A DNA stretch of 64,000 bases from Sphingobium yanoikuyae (GCF_034424525.1 NZ_CP139979.1:4239501-4303500), one strand, 5' to 3'; positions 33,870 to 43,715 are shown, counted from the first letter of the stretch. The notes: a model not told the origin generated them from the letters alone. Translations and numbers: made by a program.

Positions 33870-36131
33870 ATGACCGAAAAGTCAAATGTGGAATTTTCCG
33901 AGCGCGAGGCGCTGTTCTTCCACGCGACCGGCCGCCCCGGCAAGATCGAGATCATTGCCTCCAAGCCGATGGCGACGCAGCGCGATCTCTCGCTCGCTTA
34001 TTCGCCCGGCGTCGCGGTGCCGGTGCGCGCGATCGCCGAAGATCCGGCGACCGCCTATGATTATACCGCCAAGGGCAATCTGGTCGCGGTGATCTCCAAT
34101 GGCACGGCGATCCTGGGCCTCGGCAATCTCGGCGCACTGGCGTCCAAGCCGGTGATGGAGGGCAAGGCCGTCCTCTTCAAGCGTTTCGCCGATGTCGATT
34201 CCATCGATATCGAGCTGAAGACCGAGGATGTCGATCGCTTCATCGACGCGGTCGAACTGATGGAGCCGAGCTTCGGCGGCATCAATCTTGAGGATATCAA
34301 GGCGCCCGAATGCTTCGTCATCGAAACGACGCTCAAGGAACGGATGAACATTCCGGTCTTCCATGACGACCAGCATGGCACCGCGATCATCGCGGCGGCG
34401 GGCGTCATCAATGCCGCGCTGCTCACTGGCCGCGACATGAAGGACATGAAGGTGGTGGTGAACGGTGCGGGTGCCGCCTCCATTTCCTGCACCGAACTGA
34501 TCAAGGCGCTGGGCGTCCCCAATGAAAACGTCATCATGTGCGACAGCAAGGGCGTCATCTATCAGGGCCGCACCGAGGGCATGAACCAGTGGAAGTCGGC
34601 CCATGCGGTCAAGACCGACGCGCGGACCCTCACTGAAGCGGTCAAGGGCGCCGACGTGTTCCTCGGCCTTTCGGTCGCCGGCGCCATGTCGCAGGATATG
34701 GTCAAGTCGATGGCGGCCAACCCGATCATCTTCGCCATGGCCAATCCCGACCCGGAAATCCTGCCGCCCGACGCCCATGCGGTTCGTCCCGACGCGATCG
34801 TCGCCACCGGCCGGTCGGACTTCCCCAACCAGGTCAACAATGTCCTGGGCTTCCCCTTCATCTTCCGTGGTGCGCTCGACGTGCGGGCGACCGGCATCAA
34901 CGAGGCGATGAAGCTGGCCGCCGCCAAGGCGATTGCCGATCTGGCGCGCGAACAGGTGCCCGAAGAAGTGGCCAAGGCCTATGGCCGTTCGCACAGCTTC
35001 GGCCCCGACTATATCATCCCCGCGCCGTTCGATCCGCGCCTGATGGAAGTGGTGCCCGCCGCCGTCGCCCAGGCGGCGATGGATACCGGCGTCGCACAGA
35101 AGCCGATCGCGGATATGGCCGCCTATCGCGACTCGCTCAAGGCGCGGCTCAATCCGACCACCTCGGTTCTCACCAGCGCCTATGAACTCGCCAAGGCCAA
35201 TCCCAAGCGGGTCGTCTTTGCCGAGGCGGAAGAGGAAGTGGTGCTGCGCGCCGCGATCCAGTTCCGCGAACTGGGCTATGGCATTCCCGTGCTGGTCGGC
35301 CGCGATCATGTGCGCGACAAGCTCAAGGAACTGGGCGTCCGGGATCCCGACAGCTTCGAACTGCACAACAGCGTCAATTCGCCGCTGGTGCCCGAGATGG
35401 TCGATCTTCTCTATGCCCGGTTGCAGCGGCGCGGCTATCTGCGTCGCGACTGCGAGCGGATGGTCAATCGTGATCGCAACATCTTCGGATCGCTGCTGGT
35501 GAAGATGGGCGTGGCCGATGCGATGATCAGCGGCGTTACCCGGCCCTATGGCCAGACCCTGCGCGAAGTGAAGCGGGTGATGGATCCGGCGGCCGGCCGT
35601 ACCCCCTTCGGCATCCATGTCATGGTGACCAAGGACAAGACCGTCTTCCTGGCCGATACCACCGTGCATGAACGGCCGTCGGCGTCCGAACTGGCCGACA
35701 TTGCCGAGGGCACGGTCGCGGTCGCGCGGCGCATGGGGCATGATCCGCGCGTCGCCTTCCTGTCCTATTCCAATTTCGGTAATCCGCCCGGCGCCTTCCT
35801 CGACAATGTGCGCGACGCGGTGAAGCTGCTCGACCAGCGCGACGTCGATTTCGAATATGAAGGCGAAATGACGCCGGATGCAGCGCTCAATCCGACCGTG
35901 ATGAAGAACTACCCGTTCAGCCGTCTGTCCGGCCCGGCCAATGTGCTGGTCATGCCGGGGCTGCAGTCGGCCAACATCTCGGCCAAGCTGCTGCGCGAAC
36001 TGGGCGGCACGTCGATGATCGGCCCGGTGCTGGTCGGCATGGAAAAGTCGGTGCAGATCGCGACCATGTCGTCCAATGCGTCCGAGTTGCTGACGCTGGC
36101 CGTGCTGGCCGCGGGCGGCATCGCGCTCTGA
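33870..36131 (+). CDS. maeB: NADP-dependent malic enzyme with phosphotransacetylase-like domain
   Basis: 753 residues. Residues 1-430 are the malic enzyme (SLAYSPGVAVPV, FHDDQHGTAIIAAAG, VVNGAGAASISC). Residues 440-753 are a PTA-like domain (VFAEAEEEVVLRAAIQ, ANVLVMPGLQSANI) that in MaeB proteins is regulatory, binding acetyl-CoA. Converts malate to pyruvate and supplies NADPH. ATG at 33870 gives the family N-terminus. Confidence 0.94.
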   Translation: MTEKSNVEFSEREALFFHATGRPGKIEIIASKPMATQRDLSLAYSPGVAVPVRAIAEDPATAYDYTAKGNLVAVISNGTAILGLGNLGALASKPVMEGKAVLFKRFADVDSIDIELKTEDVDRFIDAVELMEPSFGGINLEDIKAPECFVIETTLKERMNIPVFHDDQHGTAIIAAAGVINAALLTGRDMKDMKVVVNGAGAASISCTELIKALGVPNENVIMCDSKGVIYQGRTEGMNQWKSAHAVKTDARTLTEAVKGADVFLGLSVAGAMSQDMVKSMAANPIIFAMANPDPEILPPDAHAVRPDAIVATGRSDFPNQVNNVLGFPFIFRGALDVRATGINEAMKLAAAKAIADLAREQVPEEVAKAYGRSHSFGPDYIIPAPFDPRLMEVVPAAVAQAAMDTGVAQKPIADMAAYRDSLKARLNPTTSVLTSAYELAKANPKRVVFAEAEEEVVLRAAIQFRELGYGIPVLVGRDHVRDKLKELGVRDPDSFELHNSVNSPLVPEMVDLLYARLQRRGYLRRDCERMVNRDRNIFGSLLVKMGVADAMISGVTRPYGQTLREVKRVMDPAAGRTPFGIHVMVTKDKTVFLADTTVHERPSASELADIAEGTVAVARRMGHDPRVAFLSYSNFGNPPGAFLDNVRDAVKLLDQRDVDFEYEGEMTPDAALNPTVMKNYPFSRLSGPANVLVMPGLQSANISAKLLRELGGTSMIGPVLVGMEKSVQIATMSSNASELLTLAVLAAGGIAL

Positions 36132-36232
36132 TGATCGTGGCGGGGCACCAGCCCCGCCCCTATCCGCTACGACCGGTTGGTTTCTGACCGGTTTCGCTTG
36201 CCTTGCGCCATCGTCTGCTGGAAGACCATGGC

Positions 36233-36730
36233 ATGAACAGCGCAACCATGATCGACAGTGCCACCTTCCGCCGCGTCCTGGGCCATTATCCGACCGGCGT
36301 GTGCGTCGTTACCGCGTCCGCCGAGGATGGCGCCCCGGTCGGCATGGTTGTCGGCTCCTTCACCTCGGTGTCGCTCGATCCGCCGCTGGTCGCCTTCTTC
36401 CCGGCCAAAAGCTCGGGCAGCTGGCCGCGCATCCAGCAGATTGGCCGCTTCTGCGTCAATGTCCTCGCCAGCGATCAGCAGCCGCTCTGCCGCCAGCTGG
36501 CCGCACCTGGCCCCGACAAGTTCGCCGGCGTGTCGCACCGCGTATCCGACAATGGATCGCCCATCATCGACAATGTCGTCGCCTGGATCGATTGCAGCCT
36601 GCATGCCGTGCATGAGGCCGGCGATCATTATATCGTGCTGGGCGAAGTGGTCGCGCTGGAAGTGGAACGGCCCGACCGGCCATTGTTGTTCTTCCAGGGC
36701 AATTATGGCGAATTTTCGCTGCTCGCATGA
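36233..36730 (+). CDS. Flavin reductase domain protein
   Basis: 165 residues, split-barrel FMN-binding fold: FRRVLGHYPTGVCVVTA, GMVVGSFTSVSLDPPLVAFFP, SGSWPRIQQIGRFCVNVLA and GDHYIVLGEVVALE. Members supply reduced flavin to two-component monooxygenases, but no oxygenase partner is adjacent. Start at 36233 or five codons later cannot be distinguished. Confidence 0.87.
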   Translation: MNSATMIDSATFRRVLGHYPTGVCVVTASAEDGAPVGMVVGSFTSVSLDPPLVAFFPAKSSGSWPRIQQIGRFCVNVLASDQQPLCRQLAAPGPDKFAGVSHRVSDNGSPIIDNVVAWIDCSLHAVHEAGDHYIVLGEVVALEVERPDRPLLFFQGNYGEFSLLA

Positions 36731-36887
36731 GGAACTGGCGGCGTGACACCGTCTGATTGGACAAGAGGGCAAGAAAAAAGGGGTAAAGCTCGTTAAAAGG
36801 CCGTAATGATCCATACATGGGTCAGAAACATCACGGCTCCTTAACGTCTGCCGTCTATCATCGTCCCCATTCCGGATCGGACTGATC

Positions 36888-37868
36888 ATGACTGCGCTGC
36901 TCATCACCATCGACACCGAATTGTCCGCAGCGCTGCACCAGCGCGGCGTCGGTCTTGAGCAGAATCTGCGCCAGTCGATCTGGGGCGAGACGGCGGCCGG
37001 TGCTTACGGCATCGGCTGGCAGATGGACCTGATGGACCGCCATGGCCTCAAGGGCGTCTTCTTCCTCGATCCCCTGCCGGCGCTGATCCACGGTCCCGCC
37101 TTTCTCCAGCCCATCGTTGCGGCCATCGTCGGGCGTGGGCATGAAGTGCAACTCCATCTGCACAGCGAATGGCTGGCCTGGGCCAAAGATTCGCCGATCG
37201 AAGGGCGACAGGGCCGCAATATCGGTGATTTCAGCCTGGCCGACCAGATCACCCTGCTTGGCCTTGGCCGCGACCTGCTGGAGCGGGCAGGCGCCCCGCG
37301 GATCAGCGCGTTCCGGGCCGGCAATTTCGGCGCCAATGACGATACGCTGCGGGCGCTGGCGGCGATCGGCATCGGCTGGGACAGCAGCGTCAATCCGGCC
37401 TATCTTGGCCAGGGATGCGGCATAAGCATGGACGCCGGCCAGATCGGCGCGGTTCGCGCCCACGGGCTGGTCGAACTGCCCGTGTCGGGGATCGCCGATC
37501 GCCCCGGCCATTTCCGCCCGGCACAGATCTGCGCCATGTCGGCCGCCGAAATGCGCGCCGGCATGCGCCACGCTGCGCTGGAAGGTCATGATGCCTTCGT
37601 CATCGTCACCCATAGTTTCGAAATGCTCTCGCGCGACCGGATGCGCCCGAACCGCACGGTGATGCGCCGGTTCGAACAATTGTGCCGGACTGCCGCCGCA
37701 ATGCCGGACATACGCCCTGCCGGCTTTCACGATCTTTCTTCGGCGCTCGCTGATGCCCCCGCGCGCACGCTGACCCGCGTGCCGCCCAACCGGCTGCGAA
37801 CCGGCCTGCGTGTCGCGCAACAGGCCTGGGCGACATGGCGCTACGAACATCGGCTGGTGCCTGCGTGA
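36888..37868 (+). CDS. Polysaccharide deacetylase-like (WalW-type) protein
   Basis: 326 residues, cytoplasmic (no signal peptide). NodB-like barrel: LLITIDTE near the N-terminus (metal Asp), GHEVQLHLHSEW (histidines of the second motif), ISAFRAGNFGAND (third motif) and FVIVTHSFEM near the end. Probably a deacetylase acting on a sugar precursor or a polysaccharide. First of a three-gene set; its stop overlaps the GTG of the next gene. Confidence 0.8.
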   Translation: MTALLITIDTELSAALHQRGVGLEQNLRQSIWGETAAGAYGIGWQMDLMDRHGLKGVFFLDPLPALIHGPAFLQPIVAAIVGRGHEVQLHLHSEWLAWAKDSPIEGRQGRNIGDFSLADQITLLGLGRDLLERAGAPRISAFRAGNFGANDDTLRALAAIGIGWDSSVNPAYLGQGCGISMDAGQIGAVRAHGLVELPVSGIADRPGHFRPAQICAMSAAEMRAGMRHAALEGHDAFVIVTHSFEMLSRDRMRPNRTVMRRFEQLCRTAAAMPDIRPAGFHDLSSALADAPARTLTRVPPNRLRTGLRVAQQAWATWRYEHRLVPA

Positions 37869-39073
37869 GCCGCCTGCCCTGCGCGATCGTCATCGGCCTG
37901 GAAAATGCGATCAGCCTGACCATCGTCCGGGAACTCGGCCGCCATGGCGTGCCGGTCCATGGCGTCGGGCCGGCAAGCGGCATCGCGGCGGCATCGCGCT
38001 ATTGCACGGACTCCACCGATCGGCCGTCAGGCCCGGCGGCCGATTGGCTGCCCGACCTGATCGCCCGGACCGGCGCGCGCGCCGTCTTCGCCATTTCGGA
38101 GACCGATCTGCTCGATCTGGCGCTGCTGCCGCCGATGATCGGCGATTGCCATATATTGGTCCCGCGCGCCGAAGCGCTCAACCAGGTGATCGACAAGCGT
38201 CGCACCCTGGCGGCCGCGGCGGCGCAGGGCCTATTGATACCGCAAACCTGGCAGCCGATGGCGGGTGATGATTTCCAGGCGCATGCCGCATCCATGCCCT
38301 ATCCGCTGGTCGCCAAATGGGCCAATCCGCCGGCGGTGATGCCGTTGCTCGAGCGGGCCGGACTGGAATGGATCAAGGCGGAATATGTGCGGACGCCGGA
38401 TGCGTTGCAGGCGCTGCTTGCCCGCTATCGTCCGGTCGGCATCTGGCCGATGATCCAGCAATATTGCGGCGGTGTTGGCCTGGGGCAGATGCTGTTCATG
38501 GCCGATGGCGATGCGACCTTGCTTTTCCAGCATCGCCGCCTGCACGAATGGCCGCCCGAAGGGGGCGTATCGACCCTGTGCCGTGCCGAACCGCGCGACC
38601 GCCACGGGCCACAAATGGCATTGTCCGAACAATTGCTGCGGGCGCTCGGCTGGCAGGGGCCGGCCATGGTCGAATATCGCTATGATGCAGGCAGCGGTCA
38701 TTACTGGTTGATGGAGGTGAACGGCCGTTTCTGGGGCAGCCTGCCGCTGGCCGGCCATTGTCATGCCCATTTCGCCTGGGAAGCCTATCGCCGGGCGGTG
38801 CTGGGTGAAACGGATGCCGCGCCCCTGCCCCGTGATACGCTGCGCGCCCGCTACATGGTGCCGGAAACCAAGCGCCTGCTGCGATTGCTGATGGGCGGAA
38901 AGATCGCCGATCCCTTCTTCCGGGCCAGCCCATGGCGCGACCTTGCCACCTATCTGCTGGGTTTCCTCGACCCGCGCATGCGCTATTATGTCTTCAGCTT
39001 CAGCGATCCCCGGCCGCTGCTGCGCGATCTGGGGCAGATCGTCAGGAAGGCGTTGCGCCGGGATAAGTCCTGA
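37865..39073 (+). CDS. ATP-grasp carboxylate-amine ligase-like protein
   Basis: 402 residues from a GTG (GTGA overlap with the deacetylase stop; no ATG fits better). Rossmann-like N-terminus (CAIVIGLENAISLTIVRELG), then an ATP-grasp fold with YPLVAKWANP (ATP lysine) and GHYWLMEVNGRFWGSLPLA (metal-binding E-x-N). ATP-grasp enzymes ligate a carboxylate to an amine or thiol; the substrate is unknown. The neighbours suggest decorating a surface polysaccharide with an amide-linked group. Confidence 0.8.
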   Translation: MSRLPCAIVIGLENAISLTIVRELGRHGVPVHGVGPASGIAAASRYCTDSTDRPSGPAADWLPDLIARTGARAVFAISETDLLDLALLPPMIGDCHILVPRAEALNQVIDKRRTLAAAAAQGLLIPQTWQPMAGDDFQAHAASMPYPLVAKWANPPAVMPLLERAGLEWIKAEYVRTPDALQALLARYRPVGIWPMIQQYCGGVGLGQMLFMADGDATLLFQHRRLHEWPPEGGVSTLCRAEPRDRHGPQMALSEQLLRALGWQGPAMVEYRYDAGSGHYWLMEVNGRFWGSLPLAGHCHAHFAWEAYRRAVLGETDAAPLPRDTLRARYMVPETKRLLRLLMGGKIADPFFRASPWRDLATYLLGFLDPRMRYYVFSFSDPRPLLRDLGQIVRKALRRDKS

Positions 39074-39593
39074 TCAGCGCCGTCACCGCCTGCTCGATCC
39101 GCTGCAGGCAATAGGCCATGTAGCGATCGTCCAGGCCATAGGGATCGTGCAGATGCGGCATCATCGGTTGCGTCCATGTGCCGAGCAACTGGCGCGGCAG
39201 GTGCGACAGGCGCGGATCGGCAGCCAGTCGATGCAGTTGCCGCACTTCCATCGCCAGCAGCAGGTCGCCCGGCTGCGGCTGATAGTCGGTCCTGTCGAGC
39301 GCCTTGTGGGCAGACAGGTCATGGCCCAGGGCCTGCGCCGCTGCGATTGCCGGATCATGGGCCGGTCGTCCGGTGGTGGTCGACAGGCCGAAGGAGGCCG
39401 TGCGGGCGCCGGCCTTGCGGGCCACCACATCGGCAAAGGCGCTGCGACAGATATTGCCCTGGCAGACGAAGACCAGCCGATGCACTTCGGCCGGGCTGGT
39501 GCGCAGCGTGGCCGATTGCCCCAGCGCGAGCTGCGGATAGGACAAAGCCAGGCGGACCAGACCGCGAAATGTGCCGAAACGTGCGTTGATCAT
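39042..39593 (-). CDS. Low-molecular-weight protein tyrosine phosphatase
   Basis: 183 residues. P-loop VCQGNICRSAFAD (C-x5-R) at about residues 43-55 and the acidic loop HDPYGLDD near the end. N-terminal extension of about 38 residues compared with the usual 150-residue enzyme. Such phosphatases commonly counter Wzc-type tyrosine kinases in capsule export. Overlaps the ATP-grasp gene convergently by 32 bases. Confidence 0.87.
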   Translation of the reverse strand: MINARFGTFRGLVRLALSYPQLALGQSATLRTSPAEVHRLVFVCQGNICRSAFADVVARKAGARTASFGLSTTTGRPAHDPAIAAAQALGHDLSAHKALDRTDYQPQPGDLLLAMEVRQLHRLAADPRLSHLPRQLLGTWTQPMMPHLHDPYGLDDRYMAYCLQRIEQAVTALIRTYPGATPS

Positions 39594-39684
39594 GCGACGG
39601 TGCCGATAGGGAGCAGGGAATCCATTGAAAGGGCCTTAGCCCAAACAGGTTGCGATTTCCCTCCCCCTGTGGCTAGCCGCAAAC

Positions 39685-40719
39685 ATGCGATCAACAAAGG
39701 ACAGCCCGCAGGGAAGCGATTCCACCATTGCCGATGTCGCCGCTGCGGTGGGCGTCTCGATCCGAACGGTATCGCGGGTTCTCAACCAGTCGCCCAAGGT
39801 CAATGCGGAAACCCGCGAGCGCGTCCAGAAGGCGATTGCGGCGCTCAATTTCCGTCCTTCCATGCGCGCCCGCGCCTTCGCCATGGGCCGATCCTTCCTG
39901 ATCGGCATGGTCCATAATGATCGCAATGCGCTGGTGCTCGACGCCGTGCAGCGCGGCATCGTCGGCGAAGCGGGCCGGCGCGGCTATGAACTGGTGGTCC
40001 ATCCCACGCCGATGGATGCCGCCGCCTCGGTCGAGGATGTGCTGCAATTCGTCCGACGTTCGCGCACCGACGGTCTGGTGGTGCTGCCGCCGGTATCGGG
40101 CATTGCCGGCCTGCCCGAAGCGCTGGCGCGCGAGCATATTCCCGCCGTTGCCCTGTCGGCCCTGCCGATCACCGGCTATGCCGATGTGATCCTGTCGCCC
40201 GAGCGCGAGGCGGCCGCACAGGTGGCGCGCTATCTCCTCGATCTCGGCCATCGCCGCATCGCGATGGTCGGCGGTCCGGCCAATGCCATTTCCGCGCAGG
40301 AGCGCCGGGCGGGCTTTGTCGAGGCACTGGCCGCCGCCGGTGTCACTTTGCTGGACGAAGCGGAGGGCGATTATGGCTTCCAGTCAGGCCTTGCCGCCGC
40401 CGAGCGTTTCCTGTCGCTGCCAACTGCGCCCACGGCGATCTTCGCCGCCAATGACGTCATGGCTGCCGGCGTCCTCAAATGCGCCGGAATCAAGGGCATT
40501 GCCGTTCCGCAGTCGCTATCCGTCGTCGGCTTCGACGGCAGCCTGTTGTCGCATGTCGTGTCGCCGGCGCTCACCACCATCTGGCGCCCCTTTGGCGACA
40601 TGGCGCGGATCGCGACCCAGCAGTTGATCGACCGGATCGAGGGGCAGACCGTCACCGCCGAACTGCCCCCGCCACTGCGGCTGGTGGAGGCGGAATCGAG
40701 CGGTCCCGCCCCCGCCTGA
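39685..40719 (+). CDS. LacI family transcriptional regulator
   Basis: 344 residues. HTH STIADVAAAVGVSIRTVSRVLNQ (helix-turn-helix about 14-35) and hinge helix region, then a periplasmic-binding-protein-like sensor domain (about 65-335, IFAANDVMAAGVLKCAG). It is convergent with uxaC by a four-base gap, and the uxaC/uxaA divergent promoter has a LacI-type operator. Most likely the local hexuronate repressor; effector not known. Confidence 0.88.
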   Translation: MRSTKDSPQGSDSTIADVAAAVGVSIRTVSRVLNQSPKVNAETRERVQKAIAALNFRPSMRARAFAMGRSFLIGMVHNDRNALVLDAVQRGIVGEAGRRGYELVVHPTPMDAAASVEDVLQFVRRSRTDGLVVLPPVSGIAGLPEALAREHIPAVALSALPITGYADVILSPEREAAAQVARYLLDLGHRRIAMVGGPANAISAQERRAGFVEALAAAGVTLLDEAEGDYGFQSGLAAAERFLSLPTAPTAIFAANDVMAAGVLKCAGIKGIAVPQSLSVVGFDGSLLSHVVSPALTTIWRPFGDMARIATQQLIDRIEGQTVTAELPPPLRLVEAESSGPAPA

Positions 40720-40723
40720 CCGA

Positions 40724-42133
40724 TCAGAGCCGATAGGCGCGGCGCACCAGCCCGACGGTCAGTTCCTGCGCCAGTTCGGCCGCTTCCCAGTCGGCCAGCC
40801 GATGTTCGGCGACCAGCCGCGCCAGGAAGGCGCAGTCGATGCGGCGGGCGACATCATGCCGCGCCGGGATCGACAGGAAGGCGCGGGTGTCATCGTTGAA
40901 CCCGACCGTATTGTAGAAGCCGGCGGTTTCCGTCGTCATCTCGCGGAAGCGGCGCATCCCTTCCGGGCTGTCATGGAACCACCAGGCCGGGCCCAGCCGC
41001 AGGCAGGGATAATGGCCCGCCAGCGGCGCCAGTTCGCGGGCATAGGTGGTCTCGTCCAGGGTGAAGAGGATGATGGTCAGATTGGCGTCGTTGCCGACCA
41101 CGTCCAGCATCGGCTTCAGGGCACCGACATAGTCGGTGCGCATCGGGATGTCGGCGCCCTTGTCGCGACCATGGCTGTGGAACAGCGCGGCATTATGGTT
41201 GCGGCACGAACCGGGATGGATCTGCATCACCATGCCGTCCGCCTGGCTCATCTTGGCCATTTCGGTCAGCATCTGGGCGCGGAACAGTTCGGCATCGTCG
41301 GCATTGGCCGTGCCGCCGACGATCTTCGCGAACAGCGTCTCGCACTCCACGGTCGACAGGTTGGCGGTGCGGGGCGTCGCAAAGCCATGGTCGGTCGCGG
41401 TCGCACCCATGGCGCGGAAATCGGCGCGCCGCTTGGCATGGGCGGCCAGATAGCCTTGCCAGCTTTCCACATCCTCGCCGGTCATGTCGCCGAAGCGGAT
41501 CAGCGCGTCGCGAAATTCCTCATGCTCGGGGTCGATCACCGAATCCGGGCGATAGGTGGTGACCACCCGCCCCTGCCAGCCGGAAGCGCAGATCGCCTGA
41601 TGATGACGCAGATCGTCGTCCGCGCCTTCGGTCGTCGCCAGCAATTCGATGTTGAAACGCTCGAACAGCGCGCGTGGACGGAAGGCGTCGGTGGCGAGCG
41701 CCGCGTTGATCGCATCATAGACCTGGTCGGCGCTCTGCGCGTCCAGTGCCATGTCCAGCCCGAACACTTCGGCAAAGACATGGTCCAGCCACATGCTCGA
41801 CGGGGTGCCCCGGAACAGATGATAATGGCTGGCGAACAGGCGCCAGGCCGCGCGCGGATCGGTATCGGGCAGGCCGCCGCGATGCGGTACGCCCAGATCG
41901 TCCAGCGCGATGCCCTGCGAATAGAGCATGCGGAACAGATAATGGTCGGGCGCCAGCAGCAGTTCGGTCGCGTTGGACCAGGGGGCATTGGTGGCGAACC
42001 AGGCCGGGTCGGTATGGCCATGCGGGCTGATGATCGGCAGGTTGGCGACTTCGGCATAGAGCGCGCGGGCGATCGAACGGGTCGTCGGATCGGCGGGGAA
42101 CAGGCGGTCGGGCGACAGGGTAAGCGGATGCAT
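40724..42133 (-). CDS. uxaC: Glucuronate (uronate) isomerase
   Basis: 469 residues. Isomerises glucuronate and galacturonate to fructuronate and tagaturonate. Family motifs: NLPIISPHGHTDPAWFA (metal histidines), AICASGWQGRVVTTYRPD, MQIHPGSCRNHN and GPAWWFHDSPEGM. AAGGAG ribosome site before the ATG. Divergent from uxaA. Confidence 0.94.
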   Translation of the reverse strand: MHPLTLSPDRLFPADPTTRSIARALYAEVANLPIISPHGHTDPAWFATNAPWSNATELLLAPDHYLFRMLYSQGIALDDLGVPHRGGLPDTDPRAAWRLFASHYHLFRGTPSSMWLDHVFAEVFGLDMALDAQSADQVYDAINAALATDAFRPRALFERFNIELLATTEGADDDLRHHQAICASGWQGRVVTTYRPDSVIDPEHEEFRDALIRFGDMTGEDVESWQGYLAAHAKRRADFRAMGATATDHGFATPRTANLSTVECETLFAKIVGGTANADDAELFRAQMLTEMAKMSQADGMVMQIHPGSCRNHNAALFHSHGRDKGADIPMRTDYVGALKPMLDVVGNDANLTIILFTLDETTYARELAPLAGHYPCLRLGPAWWFHDSPEGMRRFREMTTETAGFYNTVGFNDDTRAFLSIPARHDVARRIDCAFLARLVAEHRLADWEAAELAQELTVGLVRRAYRL

Positions 42134-42165
42134 GGCGATCTCCTTGTCCGCCGGTTACCGCCTTG

Positions 42166-42179
42166 TGCCAACGCTGGCA
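42166..42179. promoter_or_regulatory. LacI-family operator between uxaC and uxaA
   Basis: TGCCAACGCTGGCA, an imperfect palindrome with central CG and the TGnnAnCGnTnnCA pattern of LacI/GalR-family sites. It lies 32 bases before the uxaC start and 18 bases before the proposed uxaA start, placed to control both. Confidence 0.7.
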
Positions 42180-42197
42180 ATGACCTATTCCAAACCC

Positions 42198-43715
42198 ATG
42201 TCGATCCTTGCCGAAACCGCCCCGCTGCTGGCCCTTCAGGTCGCGCCCGAAGATGATATCGCCGTCGCGCTGCACCCGCTGGAGGCTGGGCAGACCGTGC
42301 GCGTCGGCGCGGCCGATGTGCAGTTGCGCGATCCGGTCCCGGCCGGGCACAAGTTCGCGCTCCACGATATCGCGGCCGGCGCGCCGGTTTGCCGCTATCG
42401 CGCGCCGATCGGCCTGGCGACGCGGGCGATCCTGGCGGGCGAGCATGTCCACAGCCATAATCTCCACACCGCGCTTTCAGGCGAACTGGCCTATCGCTTC
42501 ACCGGCGCGCAGCCGCAGCCGCAGCCGCTATCCCCGACGGACCGACCCGTCCCGCATTTCCGCGGCTATGTCCGTCCCGACGGCAGTGTCGGCACGCGCA
42601 ACGAGATATGGATTCTCCCGACCGTGGGTTGTGTCGGCCGGCTGGGTGAGCGGCTCGCAATGAAGGGGGCGGCGCTGGCGGAGGGACGTATCGATGGCGT
42701 CCATGCCTTCAATCACCCCTTTGGTTGCTCGCAACTCGGCGCCGATCTGGACGGCACGGCCGCGATTCTCGCCTCTCTGGCGCTCAATCCCAATGCCGGC
42801 GGGGTGCTGCTGCTTGGACTGGGCTGCGAATCCAACCAGCTCGATGCGCTGCTGTCGCGCATTCCGCCCGATCGCCGTGCCCGGCTGCGCACCGTCCGCG
42901 CGCAGAGTGAAAGCGACGAGTTCGAGGCCGGCATGACGGCGCTCGCTGAACTGATCGATCTGGCCAGCGCGGATCAGCGGCAGGATGTGCCGCTTTCGGC
43001 GTTACGTCTGGGGGTCAAATGCGGTGGCTCCGATGCGATGAGCGGCCTCACCGCCAATCCGCTGATCGGCCGCATGGCCGATGCCGTGGCCCAGGCACAG
43101 GGCAGTGCGATCCTGACCGAAATCCCGGAGATTTTCGGCGCGGAGACACTGTTGATGCAGCGCGCCGAGAATGAGGCGGTGTTCGATCGGCTGACGCAGG
43201 TGGTCAACCGCTTCAAACGCTATTTCCTCGACCATGGCGAGCCGGTGTCGGAAAATCCCAGCCCCGGCAATATTGCCGGCGGCATCACCACGCTGGAGGA
43301 AAAATCGCTGGGCGCGGTGCAGAAGGGCGGGATCGCCACCGTGACCGACGTCATCGATTATGGCGACCGCATCAGCCGCACCGGCCTCACCATATTGGAA
43401 GGCCCCGGCAATGATGCCGTGTCGACCACGGCGCTGGCGGCGGCTGGCGCAACCCTGACCTTGTTCTCGACCGGTCGCGGCACGCCGCTCGGCAGTCCGG
43501 TGCCGACGGTCAAGATCGCGTCGAACAGCGCGCTGGCCGATCGCAAGCCGGGCTGGATCGATTTCGACGCCGGACGCGTCCTGCAGGAAGGGATGGATGC
43601 CGCGGCCGATGCGCTGCTGGCGCATATCGTCGCGATTGCCAGTGGTGCGCCGGCCCGGAATGAAGTGAATGACGAACGCGCCATCGGCATCTGGAAGCGC
43701 GGCGTAACCCTTTAG
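42198..43715 (+). CDS. uxaA: Altronate dehydratase
   Basis: 505 residues. Dehydrates altronate to 2-keto-3-deoxygluconate. N-terminal SAF domain (about 10-105, DPVPAGHKFALHDIAAGAPV), then the large UxaA domain with GYVRPDGSVGTRNEIWILPTV, FNHPFGCSQLG and LGVKCGGSDAMSG (Fe-binding cysteines). In-frame ATGs at 42132 and 42180 overlap uxaC or the operator; 42198 fits the family N-terminus best. No ribosome site precedes it and a -10-like TATTCC sits seven bases upstream, so the message may be leaderless. Confidence 0.92.
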   Translation: MSILAETAPLLALQVAPEDDIAVALHPLEAGQTVRVGAADVQLRDPVPAGHKFALHDIAAGAPVCRYRAPIGLATRAILAGEHVHSHNLHTALSGELAYRFTGAQPQPQPLSPTDRPVPHFRGYVRPDGSVGTRNEIWILPTVGCVGRLGERLAMKGAALAEGRIDGVHAFNHPFGCSQLGADLDGTAAILASLALNPNAGGVLLLGLGCESNQLDALLSRIPPDRRARLRTVRAQSESDEFEAGMTALAELIDLASADQRQDVPLSALRLGVKCGGSDAMSGLTANPLIGRMADAVAQAQGSAILTEIPEIFGAETLLMQRAENEAVFDRLTQVVNRFKRYFLDHGEPVSENPSPGNIAGGITTLEEKSLGAVQKGGIATVTDVIDYGDRISRTGLTILEGPGNDAVSTTALAAAGATLTLFSTGRGTPLGSPVPTVKIASNSALADRKPGWIDFDAGRVLQEGMDAAADALLAHIVAIASGAPARNEVNDERAIGIWKRGVTL

